From Roseibium limicola (GTDB taxonomy: Bacteria; Pseudomonadota; Alphaproteobacteria; Rhizobiales; Stappiaceae), in contig NZ_JAFLNF010000001.1 of assembly GCF_017313085.1 (NCBI RefSeq), forward strand, positions 248,001 to 312,000: 64,000 nt of DNA, given 5' to 3'. Shown in pieces: positions 36,104 through 44,824 of this stretch. How positions within the stretch are numbered: the stretch's first letter is position 1; each line of letters begins with the position of its first letter. The notes under the pieces were generated by a model. It was not told the origin of the DNA. It ran no database searches and worked only from the letters and a program-made list of their open reading frames with translations. The translations under genes and the position numbers were made by a program.

Positions 36104-37006
36104 TCAGACAGCTGCAACCTGCTGTGCCGCGACACCGCCGCGAACTGTGGCATCATAAGCTTCCATCAGCGACTGAGTAATCGCGCCAACCTGGAAGTTA
36201 TATGGCCCGATTTCTGAGACCGGGGTCACTTCAGCAGCGGTTCCTGTTAGAAAGCACTGTTCAAAGTCGGACAGTTCTTCCGGCATGATTACCCGTTCGA
36301 TCACTTCCAGCCCCTGAGCCTTGGCCAAGCCGATCACCGTACGGCGGGTAATCCCATCAAGGAAACAGTCCGGCGTTGGCGTATGGATCTTGCCGTCCTT
36401 GATGAAGAACACGTTGGCCCCCGTTGCTTCTGCCACCTGGCCACGCCAGTCGAGCATCAGCGCATCGGCATATCCCTTGGATTCAGCCTCATGCTTGGAC
36501 AGCGTGCAAATCATGTAGAGACCAGCTGCCTTCGCCTTGTACGGTGCTGTCCGCGGATCAGGCCGACGGTACGTCGCCATGTCCAGGCGGATACCCTTCA
36601 AACGCTCCTCGGGCTTGAAGTAGCTCGGCCAGTCCCATGCGGCAATCGCCGTGTGGATGGTGTTGTGCTGAGCTGAGACGCCCATCATTTCGCTGCCACG
36701 CCACGCGAAGGCACGCACATAGGCGTTGGTCAGGTTCTGACGCTTCAGCAGCGCTTCCTTGGCCTCGTTGATCTGCGCTTCGGTGAAGGGAATCTCGAAG
36801 CCCAAAACCGAGGCGGATGCATGCAGGCGGGTGGTATGTTCAGCCGACTTGAAGATCTTGCCTTCATAGGCGCGCTCGCCTTCGAAGACACAGCTTGCGT
36901 AATGCAAACCGTGGCTCAACACATGAAGCTTAGCATCGCCCCACGGCACGAAATTTCCGTCCAACCAGATGTCGCCATCCCGCTGATCAAAAGGCACGCC
37001 AGCCAT
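36104..37006 (-). CDS. ilvE: Branched-chain amino-acid aminotransferase
   Basis: A PLP enzyme for the last step of Val, Leu and Ile synthesis. The 300-residue fold-IV transaminase has HGLHYASCVFEGERAYEG, the PLP lysine in the YKAKAAGLYM segment (about residue 160; family pattern), then DALMLDWRGQVAEATGANVF and CFLDGITRRTVIGLAKAQG. ATG 37006 is chosen because CAGGAGAGA lies just upstream and it gives the normal N-terminus (MAGVPFDQRDGDIWLDG). It is transcribed away from the petP-petR operon, with 243 bases between. Confidence 0.95.
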   Translation of the reverse strand: MAGVPFDQRDGDIWLDGNFVPWGDAKLHVLSHGLHYASCVFEGERAYEGKIFKSAEHTTRLHASASVLGFEIPFTEAQINEAKEALLKRQNLTNAYVRAFAWRGSEMMGVSAQHNTIHTAIAAWDWPSYFKPEERLKGIRLDMATYRRPDPRTAPYKAKAAGLYMICTLSKHEAESKGYADALMLDWRGQVAEATGANVFFIKDGKIHTPTPDCFLDGITRRTVIGLAKAQGLEVIERVIMPEELSDFEQCFLTGTAAEVTPVSEIGPYNFQVGAITQSLMEAYDATVRGGVAAQQVAAV

Positions 37007-37249
37007 TATCGTCTCTCCTGCCGGTATAAATCCGGTCTTGTTCATAAATCAGGCTGCGCTTCTTCCTCCAGGCCCGCTAAAAAGCTCAACACGGGTTTTG
37101 CACGGCGCAGCAAGTATCGGTATCGTGTCCCGACGCAATTGATTGAATGATTGGATTCGGCTCTGTTTCAAGGCCTAAATAGCCTGTAGCCGATCAAACA
37201 TTTCGTTCAGGGCGTCACCGGAGTAACAATCGACCAGAAATAAGTCAAT

Positions 37250-37834
37250 ATGACTGACGTAAATTTCAAAGACTCACCGGACGCAGGGCTAGGCGTGCGA
37301 AACGGCTCAAACGTTTTCCCCAGAGAAGACGACAGTGAGATGCCTCACTGCGACCTGATTGAGTTGCTGTTTTATGCCTACCGTGATTTCACGTCGGATC
37401 CGGACGCGAAGCTTGACGCCTATGGCTTCGGCCGTGCGCACCACCGCGTGCTGCACTTTGTCGACCGCAATCCGGGCATGATGGTGACCGATCTGCTGGC
37501 AATCCTGCGCATCACCAAACAAAGCCTCGGGCGTGTCCTGAAGCAGTTGATCGACTCGGACTTCATTGAACAGAAGCCAGGACCGCTCGATCGGCGTCAG
37601 CGGCTGCTTTACACAACCGAAAGCGGTCATCACATCGTCAGCGCTCTGGCGGCCCCCCAGTCGGTGCGTCTTGAAAAAGCTCTTGCCTCCCTGCCCCAGG
37701 GCGGCAGCGACATTGTCCGCCAGTTTCTCTATGCCATGATCAATGATGATGTGCGCGACGAAGTCGCCAATATGATCTATAAGACGGATCGATATGCACG
37801 GCCGGGACAGGCGGCCCCATCCGAACAAAAGTGA
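37250..37834 (+). CDS. petP: MarR family transcriptional regulator (PetP-like)
   Basis: A 194-residue winged-helix regulator. The DNA-binding region reads MVTDLLAILRITKQSLGRVL followed by the wing in DRRQRLLYTTESG. Rhodobacter PetP and PetR form a MarR/response-regulator pair once linked to cytochrome bc1 expression, and related Hyphomicrobiales have the same pair beside ilvE; the symbol rests on that layout and on similarity from memory. The response-regulator gene follows four bases after the stop. No petABC genes are in the window. Confidence 0.75.
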   Translation: MTDVNFKDSPDAGLGVRNGSNVFPREDDSEMPHCDLIELLFYAYRDFTSDPDAKLDAYGFGRAHHRVLHFVDRNPGMMVTDLLAILRITKQSLGRVLKQLIDSDFIEQKPGPLDRRQRLLYTTESGHHIVSALAAPQSVRLEKALASLPQGGSDIVRQFLYAMINDDVRDEVANMIYKTDRYARPGQAAPSEQK

Positions 37835-37838
37835 CGTC

Positions 37839-38528
37839 ATGCGGCCCGACGACAATGCAAACCACATCCTGCTGGTCGATGACGACCAGCGCATCCGCGA
37901 CCTTCTGAGCCGGGTCCTTATCGACGAAGGCTTTCGTGTAACAGCTGCAGCCAATGCTGGCGAAGCTCGCCAGTTCATGGAAGGGCTGAGCTTCGACCTG
38001 TTGATCCTCGACATCATGATGCCGGGTGAGACCGGGCTGGAGCTGGCCGCAGGGTTACGCAAATCCTCCCAGGTCCCGATCATCATGCTAACCGCTCGCT
38101 CAGAAGCAGGTGACCGCATTGCAGGACTGGAGGTCGGAGCTGATGACTATCTTGCGAAGCCGTTCGAACCGCGCGAATTGATGCTGCGCATCTCCGCCAT
38201 CCTTCGGCGCGGTGGCCCGCAGAGGGCTGAGCCGCCAGCGGAAATCCACTTTGGCCCCTATGTTTACAATGCCGCGCGAGGCGAGTTGAAGAACGGCGAA
38301 ACCCCCGTACGCCTGACCGACCGGGAAAAACAGATCCTATCGATCTTCGCAGAACTTCCCGGAGCTACGGTACCACGCCACAAGATAGTCGGTGACGACA
38401 GCGGCATGGGCGAACGAACTGTCGATGTGCAGATCAACCGACTGCGCCGCAAGATCGAGGATGATCCCGGCAACCCGCTATATCTTCAGACCGTGCGCGG
38501 CATCGGCTATCGGCTCGCTTGCGACTAG
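37839..38528 (+). CDS. petR: OmpR-type response regulator (PetR-like)
   Basis: A 229-residue two-component regulator. The receiver domain has the acidic pair in HILLVDDDQRIRD, the phospho-acceptor Asp in LLILDIMMPGETG, Thr in PIIMLTARSEAGDR and Lys in DYLAKPFEPRELMLR. The C-terminal winged helix contains LTDREKQILSIFAELPGATV and the recognition helix region RTVDVQINRLRRKIEDDPGN. ATG 37839 lies four bases after the MarR gene stop. The kinase gene follows at 38549, so regulator and sensor are cognate by position. Confidence 0.88.
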   Translation: MRPDDNANHILLVDDDQRIRDLLSRVLIDEGFRVTAAANAGEARQFMEGLSFDLLILDIMMPGETGLELAAGLRKSSQVPIIMLTARSEAGDRIAGLEVGADDYLAKPFEPRELMLRISAILRRGGPQRAEPPAEIHFGPYVYNAARGELKNGETPVRLTDREKQILSIFAELPGATVPRHKIVGDDSGMGERTVDVQINRLRRKIEDDPGNPLYLQTVRGIGYRLACD

Positions 38529-38548
38529 GCGAAAGGCCTTCATAGCCC

Positions 38549-39937
38549 ATGGCGAACCTCAATCGCATTTTTCATGCCCTGCCCCGGCCGCTGAAGCCCA
38601 TCGCTCTGCCATATCAGCTGATCGCCCGGGCTCTGCATGCAATTGGACCGAAGCGGCTATATACCCGTGCCCTGCTGATCATCCTGCTGCCAATCATCAT
38701 TCTGCAGTCCGTGTTGGTCTTCGTGTTCATGGAGCGTCACTACGAACTGGTATCCCAACGGATGTCCGAAGCTGTGGTTCGCGAGATAGCGGCCATGGTC
38801 TATGTTCTGGAGAATTATCCGCAGGACGAGAACTACGCCCTTATCGAAAACATGGGGTCACGCGTGCTTGGCCTGTCGGTTTCAATCCTGCCATTGGAAC
38901 CCCTGCCCTCCCCAGCACCCAAACCCTATTTCGACGTTATAGACTTCGGCCTCAGCCGGGCGATCAGCACCTCGATAGGCAAACCATTCTGGATAGATAC
39001 GGTCGGCAACTCCCGGTTTGTCGAAATCCGGATCCAGCTGAAAGAGAATATCCTGCGGATTTTCGCCCGCCGCAGCCAGACATATGCCTCGAACTCGCAC
39101 ATTTTCCTGGTTTGGATGTTCACCACATCATTGGTGCTTGTCTCCATCGCAATGCTGTTCCTGCGCAATCAGATCAAACCTGTGGTTCGACTGGCCGAAG
39201 CCGCCGAGAGTTTCGGAAAAGGTCGCCCAACAGAGCGGCTACGCCCCTCCGGCGCTCGCGAGATCCGTCAGGCGTCGCAAGCCTTCATTGAAATGCGTCG
39301 GCGTATTGAACGGCAGATCGAGCAGCGAACGACCATGCTTGCCGGCGTCAGTCACGATCTGCGAACGATCCTCACCCGGTTCCGTCTCCAACTGGCTTTG
39401 CTGGAAGCAAATCCGGAAACTGACGGCCTACGCCGCGACGTCGACGAGATGAGCCACATGCTGGAAGACTATCTGGCCTTTGCCCGTGGAGACGGTGACG
39501 AAGAAGTTCAGGAAGTTGATGTGGCATTGATGCTGGAAGAGCTGGAAGAGGAAGCGGAAATTTCAGGGGTCGACATTCAGGCACGCTACGAGGGAGAACC
39601 GATGGTCCAGCTGCGTCGCAATGCCATCAAGCGCTGCCTCGCCAATCTGGCCACCAATGCAGCCAAATTCGGCGAAAAGGTTCAGGTCAACGGCGCCTTG
39701 AAACAGGGCTGGCTGACCATCACCGTCGACGATGATGGCCCGGGCATTCCTGCCGAACAGCGGGAAGATGCCTTCCGCCCTTTCCACCGGCTGGATCTGT
39801 CACGCAATCAGGATATGCCCGGCAGCGGGCTGGGATTGGCCATTGCTCGCGACATTGCGCGCGGACATGGCGGAGAAATCTACCTCGAGGACAGCCCACT
39901 TGGTGGCTTGCGGGCCCGTCTCAGATTGCCGATGTAA
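38549..39937 (+). CDS. Sensor histidine kinase, EnvZ-like
   Basis: A 462-residue membrane kinase and likely partner of the preceding regulator. Membrane segments lie at about residues 43-65 and 187-205, bracketing a periplasmic domain of about 120 residues. A HAMP domain, the phospho-acceptor helix (GVSHDLRTILTRFRLQLALL, His near residue 269), and the ATPase domain follow, with the N box (CLANLATNAAKFG), G1 (VDDDGPGIP) and G2 (GSGLGLAIARDIARGHGG). In the H box the usual Pro after Arg-Thr is Ile. It ends 22 bases from a convergent acetyltransferase gene. Confidence 0.93.
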   Translation: MANLNRIFHALPRPLKPIALPYQLIARALHAIGPKRLYTRALLIILLPIIILQSVLVFVFMERHYELVSQRMSEAVVREIAAMVYVLENYPQDENYALIENMGSRVLGLSVSILPLEPLPSPAPKPYFDVIDFGLSRAISTSIGKPFWIDTVGNSRFVEIRIQLKENILRIFARRSQTYASNSHIFLVWMFTTSLVLVSIAMLFLRNQIKPVVRLAEAAESFGKGRPTERLRPSGAREIRQASQAFIEMRRRIERQIEQRTTMLAGVSHDLRTILTRFRLQLALLEANPETDGLRRDVDEMSHMLEDYLAFARGDGDEEVQEVDVALMLEELEEEAEISGVDIQARYEGEPMVQLRRNAIKRCLANLATNAAKFGEKVQVNGALKQGWLTITVDDDGPGIPAEQREDAFRPFHRLDLSRNQDMPGSGLGLAIARDIARGHGGEIYLEDSPLGGLRARLRLPM

Positions 39938-39958
39938 AGCCGACGCTTCAAATCTCCC

Positions 39959-40465
39959 CTAAACAACCCGAGGGTGACGGTAGACCAGATCCTTCGGGTC
40001 GTTTCTCTTAGCTGCAGGATCCAGAACTGCGCCAAGCCGCTCGGCAAGCCGTATCGATGGGCCATTGTCCTTGTCGACATAGCTCACCAACGTCAACAGT
40101 CCCAACGTTTCAAACGCCCATTGGCGCAACGTCTCCGCTGCCTCGGAGGCATAGCCTTTACCCTCATGTGGCTCATAAACCATCCAGCCGAGCTCTTTTT
40201 CCGGAAACAGCGGGCCGTGATTGATGCCGACCTGACCAACGCATGTTCCGCCGTCTTTCAGCGCAACCATAAGAGCGCCATGGCCAAACAGCTGCCATTG
40301 CGCCAGATCATGGCAAAACAGCGCCCATGATCCGAATTGATCAAATGGCCCGCCCATGAAGCGTGCCCGCTCCGATGTCATAAGCTCGAAATAAGCTGGC
40401 CAGTCGTCTGCCGTCTGAGGCCGCAGCACCAGACGCTCCGACTGGAGCGTGGGGATCAAGCTCAT
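39959..40465 (-). CDS. GNAT family N-acetyltransferase (RimJ/RimL type)
   Basis: A 168-residue transferase opening LQSERLVLRPQTADDWPAYF, the standard start of RimJ/RimL-like enzymes. The acetyl-CoA loop is EPHEGKGYASEAAETLRQWA, and SYVDKDNGPSIRLAERLGA is the closing motif. Such proteins acetylate N-termini, aminoglycosides or other amines; the target is unknown. Its ATG follows directly on the csaA stop, so it is translated from the same message as the leftward csaA gene. Confidence 0.9.
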   Translation of the reverse strand: MSLIPTLQSERLVLRPQTADDWPAYFELMTSERARFMGGPFDQFGSWALFCHDLAQWQLFGHGALMVALKDGGTCVGQVGINHGPLFPEKELGWMVYEPHEGKGYASEAAETLRQWAFETLGLLTLVSYVDKDNGPSIRLAERLGAVLDPAAKRNDPKDLVYRHPRVV

Positions 40466-40807
40466 TCAAAACATCCTGCCGCCGATCGGAACATCCTTGT
40501 CCGGCACCAGCAGGACAACCTCGCCATCGTCATCCGGCACGCCCAGTGTCAAAACTTCCGACTGGATCGGGCCGATCTGGCGTGGCGGAAAGTTCACCAC
40601 AGCCACGACGCGCCGACCGATAAGCTCTTCCGGTTCGTAGTGTTTGGTAATCTGGGCGGAAGATTTCTTGACGCCGAAATCCGGTCCGAAATCGATCATC
40701 ATCTTGTAGGCGGGCTTGCGGGCTTCCTTGAAAACCTCAGCTTCGACGATCTGCCCCACCCGAATATCGACCTTCATGAACTCATCAAAAGTAATCGTCT
40801 CGCTCAC
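40466..40807 (-). CDS. csaA: tRNA-binding domain protein, CsaA-like
   Basis: A 113-residue protein of a single OB-fold tRNA-binding domain, matching CsaA: ETITFDEFMKVDIRVGQIVE, RKPAYKMMIDFGPDFGVKKS, SAQITKHYEPEELIGRRVVA, and VLTLGVPDDDGEVVLLVPD. CsaA has been described as a chaperone linked to secretion in Bacillus, while its structure shows a tRNA-binding dimer. The GTG at 40807 is chosen because it gives the family length and has GGAG upstream; a longer open frame to 40852 is unlikely. The GNAT gene follows with no gap. Confidence 0.9.
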   Translation of the reverse strand: MSETITFDEFMKVDIRVGQIVEAEVFKEARKPAYKMMIDFGPDFGVKKSSAQITKHYEPEELIGRRVVAVVNFPPRQIGPIQSEVLTLGVPDDDGEVVLLVPDKDVPIGGRMF

Positions 40808-40849
40808 TGTTCGCTCCGCAGTTGCCCATTTGCTCGGAGCAGACAATGA

Positions 40850-40883
40850 CAAGGGCGCCCTGTGGTGACAAGACGCCCTTTCA
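40850..40883 (-). terminator. Probable terminator after the TetR gene
   Basis: Seven-base arms (AAGGGCG at 40851-40857 and CGCCCTT at 40874-40880) flank a 16-base loop between the TetR stop and the csaA start. A-rich on one side, T-poor on the other; a moderate hairpin for leftward transcripts. Confidence 0.6.
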
Positions 40884-40914
40884 AATAGCAGTTTGTGAGT
40901 GTGTCGAATGACAG

Positions 40915-41655
40915 CTAGACCGCAGGGGCTGCCTCGCCATCACCGGGAACGCCAGACCCCATGCCCGGGTTCGTTCCGGCTGCCATATCATCTTCTGCCC
41001 AGTCGGAACGTCGGCGTTGGCGCCATCGATCACCGGCTTTCTGCAACCGGCACCCAAGCGCCTGCAGCTTGCAGGCAAACTTCTCGGCGCGGCTGATCCG
41101 GCCGAGCCAGTCTTCCCCTTTGTCCAACTCGCGGTCCAGCTTGGCCATCGTCCGGGCAAGCCCCGGATCTGCATCATCCAGCCAGCTGCACAGAACCTTG
41201 GCAAAGGAGATGGCCAATCCTTGAGACACCAGCCTTGCGCGAACGCCGTTAAAATCGATCCCCGCGGCCGTCAGCATCCAGGTTTGAGAGCGTACAGCCA
41301 CACTGTTGAGCTCCAGCGCCAAGGCAGGATCAGCGCGCACGGCAGCCATCAGCGTCTTCAGACCTGCTTTGTAAGCCTCCAGCTTATCCAGACGGGTCAT
41401 CAGCACGTCGAACAGGCGGTCGCGCGCTGGCTGGTCCGCCATTTCCGGATCTCTTTCGTCCAGAACCTGCTGGTCGATCATCGAAGCGAAACCCGCAATC
41501 AGGTCGGCTCGCGAAGCAAAGTTTTCACGCACAGTGGCCAGAGATACATCTGCTGTTTCAGCAAGCCGCGACAGGGTGACATCGTTGTAATCATGCTCTC
41601 CGAGAAGAGCCATGTAAGCTGTCAGGATTTTCTGAGCTGTTTTGGCATTGGCCAT
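40915..41655 (-). CDS. TetR family transcriptional regulator
   Basis: A 246-residue regulator with an N-terminal helix-turn-helix (AYMALLGEHDYNDVTLSRLA, then ETADVSLATVRENFASRADL), followed by a helical ligand domain. The recognition helix is variant (SLATVRENFASR rather than the usual xxYxHFxxK). The last 50 residues are unusual: a basic stretch (LQKAGDRWRQRRRSDW) and an acidic Gly-rich end (GMGSGVPGDGEAAPAV). The ATG at 41655 has AGGAGGTT upstream. It lies 119 bases downstream of proC, behind a terminator, so it may have its own promoter. Confidence 0.85.
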   Translation of the reverse strand: MANAKTAQKILTAYMALLGEHDYNDVTLSRLAETADVSLATVRENFASRADLIAGFASMIDQQVLDERDPEMADQPARDRLFDVLMTRLDKLEAYKAGLKTLMAAVRADPALALELNSVAVRSQTWMLTAAGIDFNGVRARLVSQGLAISFAKVLCSWLDDADPGLARTMAKLDRELDKGEDWLGRISRAEKFACKLQALGCRLQKAGDRWRQRRRSDWAEDDMAAGTNPGMGSGVPGDGEAAPAV

Positions 41656-41710
41656 TGCACGAACCTCCTTATTACACCCGGGAAAGGCCCGAGAAGCCTT
41701 GTAAAACAAT

Positions 41711-41742
41711 AGGCCGCTCATCCTCGAAGGGAAGAGCGGCCT
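41711..41742 (-). terminator. Intrinsic terminator after proC
   Basis: A perfect 9-base stem (AGGCCGCTC / GAGCGGCCT) with a 14-base loop, 32 bases past the proC stop; the leftward transcript then runs through ATTGTTTT. Confidence 0.8.
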
Positions 41743-41773
41743 GAATAAGGCAAAAATCCGGCACCCGAAGATC

Positions 41774-42595
41774 TCAGTCGGCGGCCAGTTCTCTGGCACG
41801 ACGCTGAGCTGCTTCTGCTGCCTTTTGCATCAAAGGCTTAAGGCCGTCTTCCGCCATGAGAACCTCAAGCGCAGCGGCTGTTGTGCCATTTGGCGAAGTG
41901 ACGTTCTGCCGCAGGGTTGTTGGCGTGTCATCGGACTGATGCATCAGCTCACCTGCCCCGGATACCGTGGCATCAGCCAACGCGCGTGCGACTTCATTGG
42001 ACAGGCCCAGTGCCTTGCCGGCTTCCGCCATGCACTCTGCCATCCAGAAAACATAGGCTGGCCCCGAGCCGCTGACCGCAGTCACGCTGTCGATCTGGTC
42101 TTCGTTGTCGAGCCAGACAACCTTTCCGACTGCCGCCAGCAACTCGTCGATGGTCTCCTTTTGAGCCTTCGTCACACGGTCGGTCGGATAGACTGCAGTG
42201 ATGCCGCGCCCAACCATTGCCGGCGTGTTCGGCATAGCCCTCGCCACCGGGACCTGCCCGAAGGCCGTCTCGAAGACCGAGATCGGAGTGCCTGCTGCAA
42301 CCGACAAAATAACCGTGTCGGATTTCACCACTGACTTGAGGCCCGGGAGAACCTTGCTCATCAACTGCGGCTTCACCGCAACCAGAATGATGGCCGGCTC
42401 CAGTCCCTCAGGAACGGAAGTGACGTGACCGATCCCCTTGTCGGACAGAAAAGCTGCCATCTCGGGCGCCGGCTGGGGATCACTGACAAGAATGGAGGCC
42501 GGATCGACGCCTTGCTTGATCCAACCCGCCAACATCGCTCCTCCCATTCGACCTGCACCAACCAGGAGGAACGGACGCTGTTTATTAAAAATCAT
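41774..42595 (-). CDS. proC: Pyrroline-5-carboxylate reductase
   Basis: Reduces pyrroline-5-carboxylate to proline with NAD(P)H. The 273-residue protein has the Rossmann start PFLLVGAGRMGGAMLAGWIK, the VARAMPNTPAMVGRGITAV segment, and the C-terminal dimer/active-site region TAVSGSGPAYVFWMAECMAE with TVSGAGELM and SPNGTTAAALEVL (the P-G-G-T-T motif reads S-P-N-G-T-T). Its ATG overlaps the upstream ybjN-like stop by four bases (ATGA), so the two are translationally coupled, as in many alphaproteobacteria. Confidence 0.95.
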   Translation of the reverse strand: MIFNKQRPFLLVGAGRMGGAMLAGWIKQGVDPASILVSDPQPAPEMAAFLSDKGIGHVTSVPEGLEPAIILVAVKPQLMSKVLPGLKSVVKSDTVILSVAAGTPISVFETAFGQVPVARAMPNTPAMVGRGITAVYPTDRVTKAQKETIDELLAAVGKVVWLDNEDQIDSVTAVSGSGPAYVFWMAECMAEAGKALGLSNEVARALADATVSGAGELMHQSDDTPTTLRQNVTSPNGTTAAALEVLMAEDGLKPLMQKAAEAAQRRARELAAD

Positions 42596-43092
42596 GCTTC
42601 GCCTGCTGTTTCAAATAGTGCTGCTTCCAACGCTTCTGTAGCACTATTTCCAGCCCAGACCACAAATTGAAAAGATTGGTAGAAGCGTTCGCAGCTGTCC
42701 AGAGTGTTGCCCAAGAGGCCTTCAATCTGTGACGGATTAGCCTCGGCACCGCCCGCGAGCAGCAGAGATTGGCGGAACATCACCACCGATTCCTGGCTCC
42801 AGAGATCGAAGTGCCCCATCCACAGCTGTTCATTGACCAGCGCCATCAACGCCAATACTTCAGCCTTGCGCTGCTCGGTGACCTTCAAGTCAAAGGCCGC
42901 TGCCAGATGCAGGGCTTCAACATCTTCCATCCAGGAAAAGGAGACGTGATAGTCGCACCAGACGCCGCCCATCGATATGGTGATTTCATCATCGTCGGAC
43001 CGCTCGAAGGTCCAGTCGTTGATGGTTGCGACGGTCTCAATGGTATCGACGGGATTGCCAGGTCGCTCGAAATCTAACTCGATGAGGCTCAT
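42592..43092 (-). CDS. YbjN domain-containing protein
   Basis: A 166-residue cytosolic protein of the YbjN / type III secretion chaperone-like fold: WTFERSDDDEITISMGGVWC, YHVSFSWMEDVEALHLAAAF, KAEVLALMALVNEQLWMGHF and LDSCERFYQSFQFVVWAG. YbjN of E. coli has been linked to stress and motility, but the mechanism is not established. It is the first gene of a two-gene unit with proC, has AGGAGAGG upstream of the ATG, and the pairing with proC is common in Hyphomicrobiales. Confidence 0.88.
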   Translation of the reverse strand: MSLIELDFERPGNPVDTIETVATINDWTFERSDDDEITISMGGVWCDYHVSFSWMEDVEALHLAAAFDLKVTEQRKAEVLALMALVNEQLWMGHFDLWSQESVVMFRQSLLLAGGAEANPSQIEGLLGNTLDSCERFYQSFQFVVWAGNSATEALEAALFETAGEA

Positions 43093-43449
43093 ACGGACCT
43101 CTCCTCTCGCGATCCGCTACCCTTTGGACACGGGGAGTGTCGTCCAAATGGCGGGCAGCCGGAAGTATCCCCTCGGCAGTCCGGCGGTGAACCCTGTGGC
43201 ATTTCCCGCCGCGACGAATCCCTGTTGATTTTGAGTATAGGGCCAATTTTGAGCACCGAGATACGGCTCTGCAGAAATTAATTTGTGCAGAGCTGTGGAG
43301 GACGCGAGGTCGAATGGACATTCATGCGCACGACCGATTCTGCATTTCCTCACCACAAAGCTCTCTCGTGGCACTCTCCCTCTTTGCCACAACGCCAAAG
43401 GCCGCGACGGTTACGCGGCCCTTACAATTCAGCAAAGCGTCTAGGCAGA
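43093..43449. other. Intergenic region, ybjN-like / ubiK
   Basis: No gene is visible. It carries the ubiK terminator at 43397-43423 at its right end and must contain the promoter for the leftward ybjN-proC unit on its left. No clear promoter hexamers stand out. Confidence 0.4.
43397..43423 (-). terminator. Intrinsic terminator after ubiK
   Basis: A perfect 7-base stem (GGCCGCG / CGCGGCC) with a 7-base loop, flanked by AAA on the left and CTT on the right, so the leftward transcript ends in a short T run. Confidence 0.75.
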
Positions 43450-43734
43450 TCAGCCGGCAGACTTATCTGCTGGCTTGGAGACGCGCCCAGCTGGTTTCTT
43501 CTCCAGAGCTTCCAGACGGGCTTCCAGGGCCTCGACCCGATCCAACGCCCGGACGGCCATGTCCTTGACGGCTTCATGCTCTTCCCGCGTTACCAGGTCC
43601 ATGTCGGACATGAAACGCTCGGCCTGCGCCCGGAAGGCAGTTTCGACTTCGCGCCGGGCGCCTTGCGCAACACCTGCAGCATCCGTCATCAGCTTGGCAA
43701 AATCATCGAACATGCGGTTGGGTCCCTGTGTCAT
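43450..43734 (-). CDS. ubiK: Ubiquinone biosynthesis accessory factor UbiK-like (BMFP)
   Basis: A 94-residue coiled-coil protein of the BMFP family (MFDDFAKLMTDAAGVAQGAR; the central helix with FRAQAERFMSDMDLVTREEH; C-terminal coiled coil DRVEALEARLEALEKK). In enterobacteria UbiK binds UbiJ and supports ubiquinone synthesis; here the same family is assumed to play that role or to bind membranes. ATG 43734 has AGGAGTG upstream. A Lys/Pro tail ends the protein. Divergent from lgt. Confidence 0.88.
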   Translation of the reverse strand: MTQGPNRMFDDFAKLMTDAAGVAQGARREVETAFRAQAERFMSDMDLVTREEHEAVKDMAVRALDRVEALEARLEALEKKPAGRVSKPADKSAG

Positions 43735-43972
43735 GGCACACTCCTCGCGAACAGGTCGGTTGAAGCCCCGCAACAGGGCCTTTCTTTCAGTAGAACACCT
43801 ATGTGCGTTTGCAGCCAACTTCAAGCAGGCTTCGCCCTTGCAATCGCCTTCTTGCCAATTTATCGCAAGGTGAACTGATGTGGCCAGCGTCTCCCGGCAT
43901 CTTCAAGGGGGACGCCAGTCGACGCCCCTAACCGCATCCGGCTGATGTCAACACTGCAGGAGCTCTTCCCAC

Positions 43973-44797
43973 ATGCCGCTCTACGTGCTCCCTTTCCCAA
44001 TGATCGATCCGGCCATTTTCGAAATTGGCCCGTTTGCCCTGCGCTGGTATGCGCTGGCTTATATTGTCGGCATCGTTCTGGCTTGGCGGTACATGCGTTC
44101 GCTTGTGCTTAACGAGCGCTTGTGGGACACACGGCCTCGGCCAACTCCGCTGCATCTGGATGACTTCGTCGTCTGGGGCACTCTGGGCATCATCCTGGGA
44201 GGGCGTCTAGGATATGTTCTGTTCTACAATCCAGCCTATTACCTTGCCAATCCAATGCAAATTCCGGCGGTCTGGAGCGGTGGCATGTCCTTCCACGGCG
44301 GCTTCCTCGGAACCGTCGCAGCGATGACCTTGTTTGCCTACACCCGCAAGCTATCGCTCTGGCGACTGTTCGATCTTGCAGCAGCTGCCGCGCCGATCGG
44401 ACTGTTTTTTGGCAGGATCGCAAACTTCATCAACTCCGAACTCTGGGGGCGCCCCTCTGACGTGGCATGGGCCATCGTCTTCCCCACCGGTGGACCCGAA
44501 GCCCGCCATCCAAGTCAGCTGTATGAAGCAGCACTGGAAGGTATCCTTCTGTTTCTCGTCATCCGGCTGCTGACGCACCGCTTTCAGACGTTGAAGTCAC
44601 CAGGGTTCACAGCTGGGGCATTTGCATGCGGATATGGTTTGGCCCGCACCTTCGTCGAACTCTACCGCGTCCCCGACGAACAGATCGGTTATCTCTCCGG
44701 CTTCCTGACCATGGGGATGCTTTTGTCCCTGCCTATGGTTCTGGCCGGAGCAGCACTGATGATCTGGTCAAAGCGCCGTGCCGCTCAGGCAGCGTAA
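43973..44797 (+). CDS. lgt: Prolipoprotein diacylglyceryl transferase
   Basis: Attaches diacylglycerol from phosphatidylglycerol to the lipobox cysteine of prelipoproteins in the inner membrane. The 274-residue, seven-segment protein has the family signatures GRLGYVLFYNPAYYLANP, SFHGGFLGTVAAMTLFAY and GRIANFINSELWGRP, and YEAALEGILLFLVI. The ubiK gene is divergent and the MidA-like gene follows 27 bases on. A lipoprotein gene 3 kb downstream would be one of its substrates. Confidence 0.96.
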   Translation: MPLYVLPFPMIDPAIFEIGPFALRWYALAYIVGIVLAWRYMRSLVLNERLWDTRPRPTPLHLDDFVVWGTLGIILGGRLGYVLFYNPAYYLANPMQIPAVWSGGMSFHGGFLGTVAAMTLFAYTRKLSLWRLFDLAAAAAPIGLFFGRIANFINSELWGRPSDVAWAIVFPTGGPEARHPSQLYEAALEGILLFLVIRLLTHRFQTLKSPGFTAGAFACGYGLARTFVELYRVPDEQIGYLSGFLTMGMLLSLPMVLAGAALMIWSKRRAAQAA

Positions 44798-44824
44798 CCC
44801 ACCGCAAGAGTTCATTTCAGCCGC

